Source: JANYJZ01 sp964523395 (GTDB lineage Bacteria > Bacteroidota > Ignavibacteria > UBA10030 > SZUA-254). From it: a stretch of 64,000 bases of DNA. Location: assembly GCA_964523395.1 (NCBI GenBank), contig CAZFXS010000003.1, positions 186,001 through 250,000 on the forward strand, written 5' to 3'. The position numbers were made by a program, and so were the translations under genes. Under the pieces are notes generated by a model. It worked only from the letters and a program-made list of their open reading frames with translations, was not told the DNA's origin and made no database searches. Shown here piece after piece: positions 49,924 through 59,467 of the stretch; position 1 is the stretch's first letter; the number at the start of each line of letters is the position of its first letter.

Positions 49924-51273
49924 TTATTGCCGTTTTCCCATCATCACGTAATCGCGTTTATCTTTTCCAAGATAAACCTGACGCGGCCGGGCTATTTTTT
50001 GGTCGGCATCAAGCAACATCTCATCCCATTGCGCAACCCATCCCGGAGTTCGTCCGATGGCAAAGAGTACAGGGAACATTTCAACCGGGAATCCCATCGC
50101 CTGATAAATCAAGCCGGAGTAGAAATCAACGTTCGGATAGAGTTTCCGTTTAACAAAATAATCATCTTCCAACGCGATCCGTTCGAGTTCGAGAGCGATG
50201 TCGAGTTTTGGATTTCTGCCGGTGACTTCAAAGACTTCATCGGCGAGTTTCTTGATGACTTTCGCGCGCGGATCATAATTCTTGTACACGCGATGTCCGA
50301 AGCCCATCAGTTTGCCTTTGCCTTCTTTTACGTTCTTGATGAATGCGGGAATGTTATCTTTTGTCCGGATCTCATCCAGCATAACAAGCACGGCTTCGTT
50401 TGCTCCGCCGTGAAGCGGGCCATATAACGCTGCTGCCGCTGCCGCGGTTGCGGAGAACGGATCAACATGGGAACTTCCCACGTTGCGCATCGCGCTGGTA
50501 CTGCAATTCTGTTCGTGGTCTGCATGGAGGATAAACAGCACATCCAGCGCGTGTTCCAGGACAGGGTTGACTTTATATTTCAATTCGGTCATTCTGAAAA
50601 GCATGCTGAGGAAATTTCCAGCATAACTCATCTCGTTATCGGGATAGACATACCGTCTTCCCACGCTGTGGCGGAACGCAAACGCCGCAAGAGTCGGCAT
50701 TTTACCGACGAGGCGGTAAATCTGGAGCTTTCGTGATTCGGGATTGTTGATGTTTTTCGCGTCGGTATAAAATGTAGACAATGCAGCAACTGTACTGATG
50801 AGCATTCCCATCGGGTGGGCATCATAATGGAATCCGTCAACAAATTTCTTGACGTTTTCATGAATCAGTGTATGCATCATGACATTGTTGGTCCATTCCT
50901 CATTTTCGGATTTTGAGGGCAGCTCACCGTAAATGAGAAGGTACGCGGTTTCAAGGAAATTACTTTTTTCCGCAAGCTGTTCAATGGGATAGCCGCGATA
51001 ACGGAGAATTCCTTTATCGCCGTCGATGTAGGTAATGGTGCTTTTGCAGGCAGCGGTATTCATGAACGCCGGATCGTACGTCATCAATCCGAAATCATCG
51101 TCGCGGACTTTTATCTGGCGCAGGTCCATCGCACGGATTGTTTCGTTCTCAATAGGGATGTCGTACTGTTTCCCCGTTCTGTTATCGGTGATCGTAAGAG
51201 TGTTCTTTCCATTTTTTGTAGGTGCTACTTTTTCAGTCTTTTCAAGGACGGATGGTGCTGTATGGTTCGGCAT
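49924..51273 (-). CDS. gltA: citrate synthase
   Basis: Condenses oxaloacetate and acetyl-CoA in the TCA cycle. The 449-residue protein matches the Gram-negative type I length. Catalytic segments are GPLHGGANEAV (His), GFGHRVYKNYDPRA (His/Arg) and PNVDFYSGLIYQ (Asp). A strong TAGGAG lies 6 bases before ATG 51273. Before the family core lies an extra poorly conserved N-terminal stretch of about 20 residues (rich in Lys and Thr). The 227-base gap to the next gene upstream shows no clear promoter. Confidence 0.96.
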   Translation of the reverse strand: MPNHTAPSVLEKTEKVAPTKNGKNTLTITDNRTGKQYDIPIENETIRAMDLRQIKVRDDDFGLMTYDPAFMNTAACKSTITYIDGDKGILRYRGYPIEQLAEKSNFLETAYLLIYGELPSKSENEEWTNNVMMHTLIHENVKKFVDGFHYDAHPMGMLISTVAALSTFYTDAKNINNPESRKLQIYRLVGKMPTLAAFAFRHSVGRRYVYPDNEMSYAGNFLSMLFRMTELKYKVNPVLEHALDVLFILHADHEQNCSTSAMRNVGSSHVDPFSATAAAAAALYGPLHGGANEAVLVMLDEIRTKDNIPAFIKNVKEGKGKLMGFGHRVYKNYDPRAKVIKKLADEVFEVTGRNPKLDIALELERIALEDDYFVKRKLYPNVDFYSGLIYQAMGFPVEMFPVLFAIGRTPGWVAQWDEMLLDADQKIARPRQVYLGKDKRDYVMMGKRQ

Positions 51274-51500
51274 GGCTGACTCCTAAAAGAAAAATAGTAC
51301 AGATAGGATGGAATTAATTCGCTACAATGTACAAAAATTTCGTGAGAGATGCATGAAAAATCTCAAAAAGATTTACAGGGGATGTATACTTTTGCCGGAG
51401 TTGGAATTTCTGATGATCTGGTCTTAAATCGCGTCCTGAGAAAAACCGTTTTAAGGGGTAAGAGGAGGAGAGAAAGGCTGGCAGGAATATTGTACGGGTG

Positions 51501-53807
51501 TTACTGTGCCAGCCGTTTATACGATTCCACGAGGTTGACGAATTCAGCCCGCGATCCTTCAAAATCATGACCAAGGGACGTCCTTGCCAGCGCGATTACG
51601 TCATCGAATGAGGCATTACCGTTAAATCTATAACCCCGGAGGAGCATGCCGAACTGCGCCACAGCGGAAGCAAACCTGAAATTCAGTGATGCTTCGTCAA
51701 GGTCGATGCTTTCATCACGCACGGGCTTCGTGAGCAGTGTGCTGATTGAGGCCTCGGGGCGTTTATACCGGAGATTTATTGCCAGAAGTTCACTGGATAT
51801 TTCCTTCGAAGCTGTGCTTTGGTACCGCAAAGAATCAGTTACCCGGATGCTCACCGGACCTGAGGATGGAATAATTTCATACAAAGCAGTTGCGGAGTGT
51901 CCCTCTCCGATCTCTCCCGCTTCGGTGCGGTCGTCGCTGAAATCACGTTTACCGAGGATGTGGTTTTCATATCCGATCAGGCGGTAGGACTTTACTTTCA
52001 TGGGATTGAATTCCACCTGGATCTTAACATCTTTCGCAATTGTATAGAATGTGCCGGTAAACTGTTTGACCAAAACGCGTTGCGCAGTCTGGACGTTTTC
52101 GATATACGTGTAGTTCCCATTTCCTTTATCGGCGAAAAATTCCAATCGTTTATTGTTGCCATTTCCTTCGCCAAATCCGAGAATAGACAGGAATACTCCC
52201 TTTTGCTGGAGTTGCCCCAGTACAGAAACAACATTCCTGCTATCTGAATCACTCATGGTAAAATCACCATCAGTAGCAAATACGATACGGTTGTTGCCGC
52301 CTTTGACAAAAGCTTCGCTGGCAATGTTGTAGGCGAACACCATTCCGTCATCGCCGGAGATAGAGCCGCTTGTTTCGAGCTGGCTGATCGCGTCAAGTAT
52401 TTTTTGCTTCCGGTCGCCGCGGGTCGCCGGCAGGACCAGCTTTGCAGATGCTCCATACGAAATAATCGATACTTTGTCCTGCTCGCGCAATTCATTGACA
52501 AGCATGCTCAACGCGCCTTTGACAAGAGGAAGTTTGTTCGGTGAATCCATCGATCCGGAAACATCCACGAGGAATACTAGATTACTTGGCGGTAAATCTC
52601 TCGGATTTATTTTCTTCCCTTGTAATCCTATCAGAAGCAATTTATTTTCCTGATTCCATGGACAAGCCGATAATTCCGTTACCAATGAAAACGGATTATC
52701 GCCTTTTGGCTGAGGATAGTCATACCGGAAATAATTAATCATTTCCTCAATGCGAACCGCATCCTTGGGAGGAAGTTTTCTTGTGGAAATAAACTTTCCA
52801 ATGTTGCTGTACGACGAATTATCAACATCAACCGAAAATGTGGAAACAGGATTGAGCAGGGCATCATGAAACGCATCTTCTGCAATCACTTCATCCTGTG
52901 TTGGGACATAATACAGTGCCCGCTGCGTAGACGGAATAAACGATGCTATTTCTTCAATGATCGATTTTATCTCCCTCGTCTTGATATCCTGCGGCACCAA
53001 ATCATATGTTACAATTCCAGATTGAAGACTGACTATGTCACCGGGGTTTTTGACATCCGGCATCTGGATTGTTTCACTGCTTGTTATATTCTGCTGTGAG
53101 GAAGCCGGTGGTTGAACAGGCGAAGACTCAGACTTTTTTACATCGTTCAGGTCTGCAATGCTGGTGTTTACTGGCTTTTCTTTTTCAGCGTTGTGTGCAG
53201 GTGATGATGGGCCGGGAAGGTTTATTTTAAAACTGCTTGCAGGAGGAGTGTGTAATGTTTGTGTAAGTTGTTGACTGCCCGGAGTTTGAAGGGATGAATT
53301 CTTCTTCTCGGCTGTTTCAGTCGTTCCCTCAGTAGTTTTTGTTGCCTGCTCTCCGGTTTGTGTTGTAACATCGGTGCGGGATGAAAGTAACGGTTGTTGC
53401 TCTTTTTGCCCGATCGTAAGCCAAACCGCATAGAGCGCTGCCGATAGAATCATCATTGCCGCAACGCGCATCAACAGGGGAGACTCGACTGATTTTTTCC
53501 TGAAGGTGTGCAGTTGCGGAACGGGTTTCCTATCGACAGCGCCATTCCGTTTCTCCACTAATCCACCAACATCCGGAAGTTTAGGTTTACTATGCAGTTG
53601 TGCTTCAATAACTTCTAGTAATCTGTGCGAAGGCGTGATCGAGCGCGGAAGTTTATGGATATCTTCCACGAGTTGCTGCAGTGTTTCATACTCAGTCCGG
53701 CATGATTCGCATGCGATAAGATGGTTGATAACATCGACACGATCATGTTCTTTCAGGCATCCGTCAATAAAATCCTGAAGTTGGCTATTGACATGTTGGT
53801 TGTTCAT
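51501..53807 (-). CDS. anti-sigma zinc-finger / von Willebrand A fusion protein
   Basis: A 768-residue membrane protein. The N-terminal zinc anti-sigma motif is H29-x3-C33-x2-C36 (HLIACESC). A membrane helix lies at about 111-132, then a Ser/Thr/Gln-rich linker. YfbK-type domains follow: vWF_A_N (about 308-400), a von Willebrand A domain with full MIDAS residues (D415, S417, S419) and a DUF3520-like C terminus. The ATG overlaps the stop of the ECF sigma gene, so this should be the partner that holds the sigma factor at the membrane. The outer vWA part may sense a ligand or complex; that step is inferred. Confidence 0.85.
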   Translation of the reverse strand: MNNQHVNSQLQDFIDGCLKEHDRVDVINHLIACESCRTEYETLQQLVEDIHKLPRSITPSHRLLEVIEAQLHSKPKLPDVGGLVEKRNGAVDRKPVPQLHTFRKKSVESPLLMRVAAMMILSAALYAVWLTIGQKEQQPLLSSRTDVTTQTGEQATKTTEGTTETAEKKNSSLQTPGSQQLTQTLHTPPASSFKINLPGPSSPAHNAEKEKPVNTSIADLNDVKKSESSPVQPPASSQQNITSSETIQMPDVKNPGDIVSLQSGIVTYDLVPQDIKTREIKSIIEEIASFIPSTQRALYYVPTQDEVIAEDAFHDALLNPVSTFSVDVDNSSYSNIGKFISTRKLPPKDAVRIEEMINYFRYDYPQPKGDNPFSLVTELSACPWNQENKLLLIGLQGKKINPRDLPPSNLVFLVDVSGSMDSPNKLPLVKGALSMLVNELREQDKVSIISYGASAKLVLPATRGDRKQKILDAISQLETSGSISGDDGMVFAYNIASEAFVKGGNNRIVFATDGDFTMSDSDSRNVVSVLGQLQQKGVFLSILGFGEGNGNNKRLEFFADKGNGNYTYIENVQTAQRVLVKQFTGTFYTIAKDVKIQVEFNPMKVKSYRLIGYENHILGKRDFSDDRTEAGEIGEGHSATALYEIIPSSGPVSIRVTDSLRYQSTASKEISSELLAINLRYKRPEASISTLLTKPVRDESIDLDEASLNFRFASAVAQFGMLLRGYRFNGNASFDDVIALARTSLGHDFEGSRAEFVNLVESYKRLAQ

Positions 53808-54349
53808 CGCTGTAACCGCTCCTTTACCAGCATCCTTGCACGGTGAAGCTGTGCCTTGGATGTTCCGGGCGCAATGCCCATCATGTGTGCTATTTCCCTG
53901 TGGCGATACCCTTCAATGTCATGGAGAATGAGAATGGTACGCGCCTGTGTCGGAAGCGATGCGATTGCTTCCTCAAGATCAAGGGATTCTTCCGGTGAGA
54001 TATGGTTTTCCTCAGCATCGTATTCTTCGATGTCTCCCGTGAACGTGATTTTTACGGAAAGTTTCTGCTCGTTGCGGATATGATCCAGAACTGCATTCAC
54101 GGCTATCCGGTGAATCCATCCTCCGAACGGGCTGTCTCCCCTGAAACTTGAAAGCATTTTCCACGCGCGCGCGATTGTTTCCTGTGCCATTTCTTCCGCA
54201 CGGAGTCCATCCGCAAGCATGCGCAGACAGGTAGCGTAAATGTGTCCGATGTGCTGTCGATACAGCCGGACGAACGCATCCTTGTCTCCTGCCTGTGCTT
54301 GCGCAATCAGGTCGAGATCGTTCGCAAAGAGCTTTTTCTCTTTTTCCAT
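53804..54349 (-). CDS. ECF-type RNA polymerase sigma factor
   Basis: A 181-residue sigma factor from ATG 54349 (GGAG about 7 bases upstream). An in-frame ATG at 54382 adds 11 residues with a weaker site. Region 2 has LYRQHIGHIYATCLRML, EEMAQETIARAWKML and FGGWIHRIAVNAVLD. Region 4 has LPTQARTILILHDIEGYRHREIA and the helix-turn-helix APGTSKAQLHRAR. It overlaps the anti-sigma/vWA gene by ATGA. ECF pairs usually regulate their own operon, but the upstream 100 bases show no motif I can assign. Confidence 0.93.
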   Translation of the reverse strand: MEKEKKLFANDLDLIAQAQAGDKDAFVRLYRQHIGHIYATCLRMLADGLRAEEMAQETIARAWKMLSSFRGDSPFGGWIHRIAVNAVLDHIRNEQKLSVKITFTGDIEEYDAEENHISPEESLDLEEAIASLPTQARTILILHDIEGYRHREIAHMMGIAPGTSKAQLHRARMLVKERLQR

Positions 54350-54452
54350 TGCGATCTCCACTGTGGCGTAGTCTGTTATCATACAAGCCTCATAATAAAG
54401 ACGTTACGCCTTCCAGTATGGTTTAAGCCGGTTAAAAAATAGCCCGATTTAG

Positions 54453-55880
54453 TTAAATTTGAGCGATATGGTCACAAACCCTTTTTGCAGTTTTTTCGGC
54501 ACTCATTACACAATCACCGACTGCGATTCCCCCCTTAAAGTTACTACAAATAAATGAACCTGCAAAGTTCTGCTCAAAATTATCAATTGCGTGAAGTATT
54601 TTATAATATCCCAGGTTGTATTGGGGGATGGCTTTCTGCCATCTGATAATCTTAGTAAGGATAGGCGGCCCTGTGACGGAAAGGAGTTCCTTTAATTCAT
54701 GAAGTACAATTTGTTGAAGTGATTTGTCGTCTTGGCCAGTAAGCTGAGGCTGGCGTGCACCCCCAATGAATGATGTCAGCGCAACAGCGTGCTCAGGCGA
54801 GCGGTTGGGAAATAGAGAGGATGTCCAGATCGTTCCGAGGATGTTGCGGCGTTCAATTTCAGGAACGAGAAAACCAAATCCATCGAGGTCACGGCCGATA
54901 TCGTTTTTGGAAAATCCCATGAACACCTCAGCAACGGGAGGATAGTAAATCGATTCGAGGGTTTCCGACATGGCCGGATCGATGCGATGAATTATTTTCG
55001 CGGTCGCGTGGGCAGGCGCGGAGTAGACCACAGCATTTGGCTCGATTGTATGCTGAATAGCTCCCTGTTGGTAAGCAATTGTATAGACAGGATATTTCCC
55101 CGAGCGCATGGGAATAACGTGATTCACTGTTGCGTGATATTTTACTGAGGTGCCAAGAAAAGATGCGATCGCGTTTGGGAATGTTTGCATCCCGTCCTTG
55201 AATGAAAACAATCGGGCCCTGTCTTTTGCCACTTCCTTCCGTTTCTTCCGTTCTGAACGCGACCGCAGCGCTCCTTTGATGAGCGAACCGTAGTTAGCTT
55301 CCAACGCGTACAATTTTGGAAACGCGCTTTGCACGGAAAGCTTTGCCGGATCTCCGGCGTATACTCCGGCGACAAACGGATTAATCGCGTAATCAAGAAA
55401 TTCTTTGCCAAGACGGCGTGACACGAATTCGGCAATTGTCTCTTCTTTTGTCGCGCGCGCGATGAATGGTTCCTTGAGTAATCGAAGCTTTCCTCCTGTT
55501 GACCAAAGTTGAGAACTCAAAAAAGAACCTGGTCCCGTTGGCAGTGCGTGTAATGTTTTATCTTTTACAATAAAACGTTTTGATGCGCGTTCATCAGGAT
55601 ACTGCTGCAGATTGAGGATGCCAAGGTCTTCGAACATTTGTTTGAAGAGTGGAGTGGTTTCAAGCGCGCTGTTTGGTCCTGTTTCAATGAGCCAATCTCC
55701 GTCATGGTCAGTTTTCATTGTCCCCCCTGGAGAATCTGAGGATTCAAGTACTGTAACGCTGACACCGTTCTTTTTTAACCAGTATGCGACGCAAAGTCCG
55801 GAAATCCCGGCACCGATGATGACTACCGATTTACGGGAATGCAGTCCCAAAGGATTCAATATGTCTGACGCATCTGACAT
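54453..55880 (-). CDS. hemY: protoporphyrinogen oxidase (HemY type)
   Basis: An oxygen-dependent flavoprotein of 475 residues that oxidises protoporphyrinogen IX. IIGAGISGLCVAYWL binds FAD; LESSDSPGGTMKT and WLIETGPNS follow as in HemY. NPFVAGVYAGDP and the C-terminal GIAVGDCV segment are family marks. It is transcribed last in the haem cluster, 9 bases after hemH. Some HemY-like proteins act on coproporphyrinogen instead, but HemF and a classical hemH nearby favour the protoporphyrin route. Confidence 0.93.
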   Translation of the reverse strand: MSDASDILNPLGLHSRKSVVIIGAGISGLCVAYWLKKNGVSVTVLESSDSPGGTMKTDHDGDWLIETGPNSALETTPLFKQMFEDLGILNLQQYPDERASKRFIVKDKTLHALPTGPGSFLSSQLWSTGGKLRLLKEPFIARATKEETIAEFVSRRLGKEFLDYAINPFVAGVYAGDPAKLSVQSAFPKLYALEANYGSLIKGALRSRSERKKRKEVAKDRARLFSFKDGMQTFPNAIASFLGTSVKYHATVNHVIPMRSGKYPVYTIAYQQGAIQHTIEPNAVVYSAPAHATAKIIHRIDPAMSETLESIYYPPVAEVFMGFSKNDIGRDLDGFGFLVPEIERRNILGTIWTSSLFPNRSPEHAVALTSFIGGARQPQLTGQDDKSLQQIVLHELKELLSVTGPPILTKIIRWQKAIPQYNLGYYKILHAIDNFEQNFAGSFICSNFKGGIAVGDCVMSAEKTAKRVCDHIAQI

Positions 55881-55889
55881 GGTATTTTC

Positions 55890-56972
55890 TTACGAACGAG
55901 ATTGTGCGGTCCAGTTGGGACAGAGCGTTGGGGATGTTCTTCCATTTTTTGTATTCATAATCATTCTACACGATGGAAGATCAATCGCCTTACCGGTGAC
56001 GCGTTTCATCACCAGATCGACGAGGCATTCGATAAATTTGCGATGACTGTTAAGCGCAGGCATCATTTCAAATTGTTGCACACCGAGATGTTCAGCCTCC
56101 TCACGTGTCTCTATGTTAATTTCATGCAGAGTTTCAATATGTTCCGTAACAAACGCCACAGGAATGACCAGGAGATGTTTTCTCCCCTGTGTGGCAAGAT
56201 CATGAATAGTCGTGTGGATGGATGGTTTGAGCCATTCGGCCGGCCCGACTTTACTTTGATAACAAAGTGTATGGGGTGATTTCCATTTACCCTGAGCCAT
56301 AGTCAGTCTGACAGTTTCTTCGATCTGAATCTGGTACGGGTCTCCTTCTTGTATCAAACTAACCGGTACACCGTGCGCGCTAAAGACGAGGTCTATCTCC
56401 TTAGGGTCGATGCCTGAGAATTTCGCGTATGCCTTGTTTACATTATCAACAATGGCATCAACATAAAGAGGATGATTATGATAACAGCAAATTGTTGACG
56501 ACGGAATCTGCTGAAAGTTTATAATCTTGCATTGGCGATTCCATTCTTTAAAACTGGAAATCGTCGTAGCTTTTGAAAATTGCGGGTAGAGCGGAAGTAA
56601 AACAATTTTCGTATACCGCTCTTTTTGTAATTGATGGATTACCTCCTCGGTGAGGGGATGCCAGTAACGCATTGCCACAAAGACTTTTGCTTCGATCTGT
56701 TTATTCAATGCTGATTCCAACGCAGTTGCCTGATCTCTTGTCAGGTCGACGATAGGTGATTTACCGCCGATTTCACGGTAATGTTCGGCAACTTTTTTAG
56801 AACGGCGGGATGAAATAAACCGTGCCAGCGGTTTGCGTGCCAGAAACGCTCCCGGAAAGTTGATGATATCCGGATCCTTGAACAGATTATAGAGAAACGG
56901 TTCAATTGCGTCAAGAGAATCAGGTCCGCCCAGCTGAAAAAGAACAACGGCTATTTTTTCTTTTTGGTTCAT
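55890..56972 (-). CDS. hemH: ferrochelatase
   Basis: Inserts Fe2+ into protoporphyrin IX. The 360-residue protein has VVLFQLGGPDSLDAI at the start, the metal-site His in VFSAHGVPVS, YQSKVGPAEWLKP, and PVAFVTEHIETLHEI with the catalytic His and Glu. The last 30 residues add Cys-containing sequence not needed for the fold. Its ATG overlaps the stop of hemF by 4 bases. Confidence 0.95.
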   Translation of the reverse strand: MNQKEKIAVVLFQLGGPDSLDAIEPFLYNLFKDPDIINFPGAFLARKPLARFISSRRSKKVAEHYREIGGKSPIVDLTRDQATALESALNKQIEAKVFVAMRYWHPLTEEVIHQLQKERYTKIVLLPLYPQFSKATTISSFKEWNRQCKIINFQQIPSSTICCYHNHPLYVDAIVDNVNKAYAKFSGIDPKEIDLVFSAHGVPVSLIQEGDPYQIQIEETVRLTMAQGKWKSPHTLCYQSKVGPAEWLKPSIHTTIHDLATQGRKHLLVIPVAFVTEHIETLHEINIETREEAEHLGVQQFEMMPALNSHRKFIECLVDLVMKRVTGKAIDLPSCRMIMNTKNGRTSPTLCPNWTAQSRS

Positions 56973-57862
56973 ATCCAGGATTTAGGTTGTTGTAATACAT
57001 CGATGAGATGTTGCTCGCGCGAACCGGCGACCGGGGAGTAATTATATTTCCATTCGACTTCCGGCGGAAGGGACATTAATATTGATTCTACTCTGCCATC
57101 GGTTTCTAATCCGAAGAGTGTTCCTCTGTCGTACACAAGATTAAATTCCACGTATCTCCCTCTGCGGACGCGCTGCCACTCCTTTTCAAGCGTACCCCAT
57201 GGCTCATTCTTTCTCCGTTCGATAATCGGGAGATATGCCGCGAGGAACGCATTACCGATTTCTTTTACAAACAGGAATGTCGCTTCAGGGTTATCGCGGA
57301 GATAATCAAAAAATATTCCGCCGATACCGCGGGTTTCCTTCCGGTGCTTGATAAAGAAATATTCATCACACCACTTTTTGAATCGTCCGTAATATTCAGC
57401 TGAGTGCTTATCGCAAGCAGTTTTCAGTGTTGTGTGAAAATGTCTGGCGTCGTCTTCAAAAAAATACCAGGGTGTCAGATCGGTGCCGCCGCCAAACCAC
57501 ATCTCGCCCTCGTCAAGGCGGAGAAACCGAAGGTTCATGTGAACAGTCGGAACCATCGGGCTATAAGGATGAAGGACGAGTGAAATGCCGGTGGCAAAAA
57601 CTTTTTGCGGAGTCGTTTTTAACCGGGCGGCGAGGAGCTCAGAAAGAAATGTGTGAACAGCGGAGAAATTTACGCCGGCTTTTTCAAAGATTTTGCCATG
57701 TTGAAGGACTTTTGTGATGCCGCCGCCGCCGGCGGGGTGTGTCCACTTGTCTTCAGAAAATTGCTTGCCGCCATCAATGCGTTCAAGTCCTTCACAAATA
57801 ATTCCCTGAAGGTGCTGAAAATATTCTTCTGCCTGCTGTTGCATTGAATTAGACGTGGACAT
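56969..57862 (-). CDS. hemF: oxygen-dependent coproporphyrinogen III oxidase
   Basis: Decarboxylates coproporphyrinogen III with O2. The 297-residue protein is near the usual HemF length. Signatures are GGGGITKVLQ, PMVPTVHMNLRF, WFGGGTDLTPWYFFEDDARHFH, and GIGGIFFDYL. Its presence implies the organism can make haem under oxygen. An oxygen-independent hemN is not in the window. Confidence 0.95.
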   Translation of the reverse strand: MSTSNSMQQQAEEYFQHLQGIICEGLERIDGGKQFSEDKWTHPAGGGGITKVLQHGKIFEKAGVNFSAVHTFLSELLAARLKTTPQKVFATGISLVLHPYSPMVPTVHMNLRFLRLDEGEMWFGGGTDLTPWYFFEDDARHFHTTLKTACDKHSAEYYGRFKKWCDEYFFIKHRKETRGIGGIFFDYLRDNPEATFLFVKEIGNAFLAAYLPIIERRKNEPWGTLEKEWQRVRRGRYVEFNLVYDRGTLFGLETDGRVESILMSLPPEVEWKYNYSPVAGSREQHLIDVLQQPKSWI

Positions 57863-57906
57863 ATCGAATAGAGATTGGAATAATTACGTATAGCAAAAGT
57901 GTTATA

Positions 57907-57945
57907 TAAAAAATGCTCGCGGTGAGAGATGATCCCGCGAGCATT
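57907..57945 (-). terminator. rho-independent terminator after ferritin-like gene
   Basis: On the minus strand, AATGCTCGCGG and its complement form an 11-base stem with a 12-base loop, followed by a run of T. It lies 17 bases after the ferritin-like stop and before hemF, so it may separate hemA-hemE from hemF-hemY expression. Confidence 0.82.
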
Positions 57946-57961
57946 CAATGAACAGTAACGA

Positions 57962-58384
57962 TTACATGCCTTTGAGAATACGTTCAATCTGCTCGGCGTG
58001 GCCGGTTTCATCCATAAGCAGTTCCTCGAGTTTAATCTTCAAACCGATTTCACCCGCTTCTTCCGCCTGGATGCAACGCTGGCGGTAGTTTTCAATTGCT
58101 TCACGTTCGAGTTTGAGGTCGTATTTCAGCATGCCCTTGACATCCTTCGGGCATTTATGCTGAACGGGAACGGTGGTCGGCTTCCCGCCAAGGGCCGCGA
58201 TTTTCTCAGCGAGGAAAATCGCGTGTGCCATCTCGCCGGTAATTTCCGGAACCAAAAATTCTCGCAACTCTTCGCCATCCCATCCGGTCGCCGTTGATGT
58301 TTGATAAAGATATAAGAGCGATGCGCCAAGTTCGTTTGCAAGATCCTGGTTCAATCCATCGATGAGTGCCTTTTTGTTTGCCAT
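57962..58384 (-). CDS. ferritin-like di-iron protein
   Basis: A 140-residue four-helix protein. LANELGASLLYLYQTS, EITGEMAHAIFLAEKIAALGG, EREAIENYRQRC and DETGHAEQIERIL supply the Glu and His ligands of a ferroxidase-type di-iron site. It resembles bacterioferritin/Dps-like proteins but lacks the full ferritin length. AGGAGACACT precedes the ATG at 58384. It sits between hemE and hemF, so it may hold or supply iron for haem synthesis. Confidence 0.82.
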   Translation of the reverse strand: MANKKALIDGLNQDLANELGASLLYLYQTSTATGWDGEELREFLVPEITGEMAHAIFLAEKIAALGGKPTTVPVQHKCPKDVKGMLKYDLKLEREAIENYRQRCIQAEEAGEIGLKIKLEELLMDETGHAEQIERILKGM

Positions 58385-58399
58385 AGTGTCTCCTTTGCG

Positions 58400-59464
58400 T
58401 TATTGATGATAGAGAATGCTTTGTTCTTTCACTGTTTGAACTAATAATTGTACATGTTCCACCGGGATGTCGGGATGAATACCATGCCCCAGATTAAAAA
58501 TGTGTCCATGTCCTTTTCCGAATTTGTGCAGTATCGATTCAACTTCCTTTTTGATGATAGAAGGGGATGCATAAAGAACAGTCGGATCCAGATTTCCCTG
58601 CAGTGCAACTTTTGAATCGATACTCTTTCGCGCAACTCCGATGTCTGTCGACCAATCAAGCCCGACAACATCACACCCGGTATCTGCAATTTCTTTGAGA
58701 GAATGCCCTGTATCCTTACAAAACACAATGACGGGCACTCCCGTAGTCCGGACTTCTTTCACTATCTGCTGAATATATGGGAGCGAGAAATTTCTGAATG
58801 CGTCTACCGTTAATATTCCGCCCCATGTATCAAAAATCTGAACCGCCTGCGCGCCTGCCTGCACCTTTGCCTTCAGATAACTTGTAACAGATTGTGTGAG
58901 CTTTTCTAATAGCATATGCAGAAGGCTCGGATTATTATACATCATTTCCTTTGCGTAGCGAAATGACTTCGAACCATGTCCCTCGATCATGTATGCTGCC
59001 AGTGTCCACGGTGATCCTGCAAACCCGATAAGCGGAACGCGTCCGTTGAGTTGCTTTCTGGTCAAGGAGACTGCATCGAGAACGTATTGCAGTTTATCTG
59101 CCGGGTCGGGAACACGCAATTTCCGAATGCTTTCTTCACTTCGGACCGGATGCGGAAATCTCGGGCCTCCTTTACCTTCTTCGACAATAAGTTCCATCCC
59201 CATAGCTTCTGGTACAACAAGAATATCGGAAAAAATTATTGCCGCATCAACCCCTATGATATCCACAGGTTGTATTGTGACCTCTGTAGCCAGTTCAGGT
59301 GTTTTGCAAAGCGTAAGAAAATCAGTTTTAGCCCGAACAGCCCGATATTCAGGCAAATACCGGCCGGCCTGGCGCATTATCCAAATTGGAGTTCGTGACG
59401 TTTCCTGCCGGCGGCAGGCCTTCAAAAACAGGTCGTTCTTCAGTGTTGTATCGTGTTGATTCAT
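58400..59464 (-). CDS. hemE: uroporphyrinogen decarboxylase
   Basis: Removes four carboxyl groups from uroporphyrinogen III. The 354-residue protein carries the HemE N-terminal signature RTPIWIMRQAGRYLPEYR, IIFSDILVVPEAMGME with the catalytic Asp, GFAGSPWTLAAYMIEG, and HGIHPDIPVEHV near the end. It starts 3 bases after the hemD stop codon side of the operon reading hemA-hemC-hemD-hemE. Confidence 0.96.
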   Translation of the reverse strand: MNQHDTTLKNDLFLKACRRQETSRTPIWIMRQAGRYLPEYRAVRAKTDFLTLCKTPELATEVTIQPVDIIGVDAAIIFSDILVVPEAMGMELIVEEGKGGPRFPHPVRSEESIRKLRVPDPADKLQYVLDAVSLTRKQLNGRVPLIGFAGSPWTLAAYMIEGHGSKSFRYAKEMMYNNPSLLHMLLEKLTQSVTSYLKAKVQAGAQAVQIFDTWGGILTVDAFRNFSLPYIQQIVKEVRTTGVPVIVFCKDTGHSLKEIADTGCDVVGLDWSTDIGVARKSIDSKVALQGNLDPTVLYASPSIIKKEVESILHKFGKGHGHIFNLGHGIHPDIPVEHVQLLVQTVKEQSILYHQ

Positions 59465-59467
59465 CAG

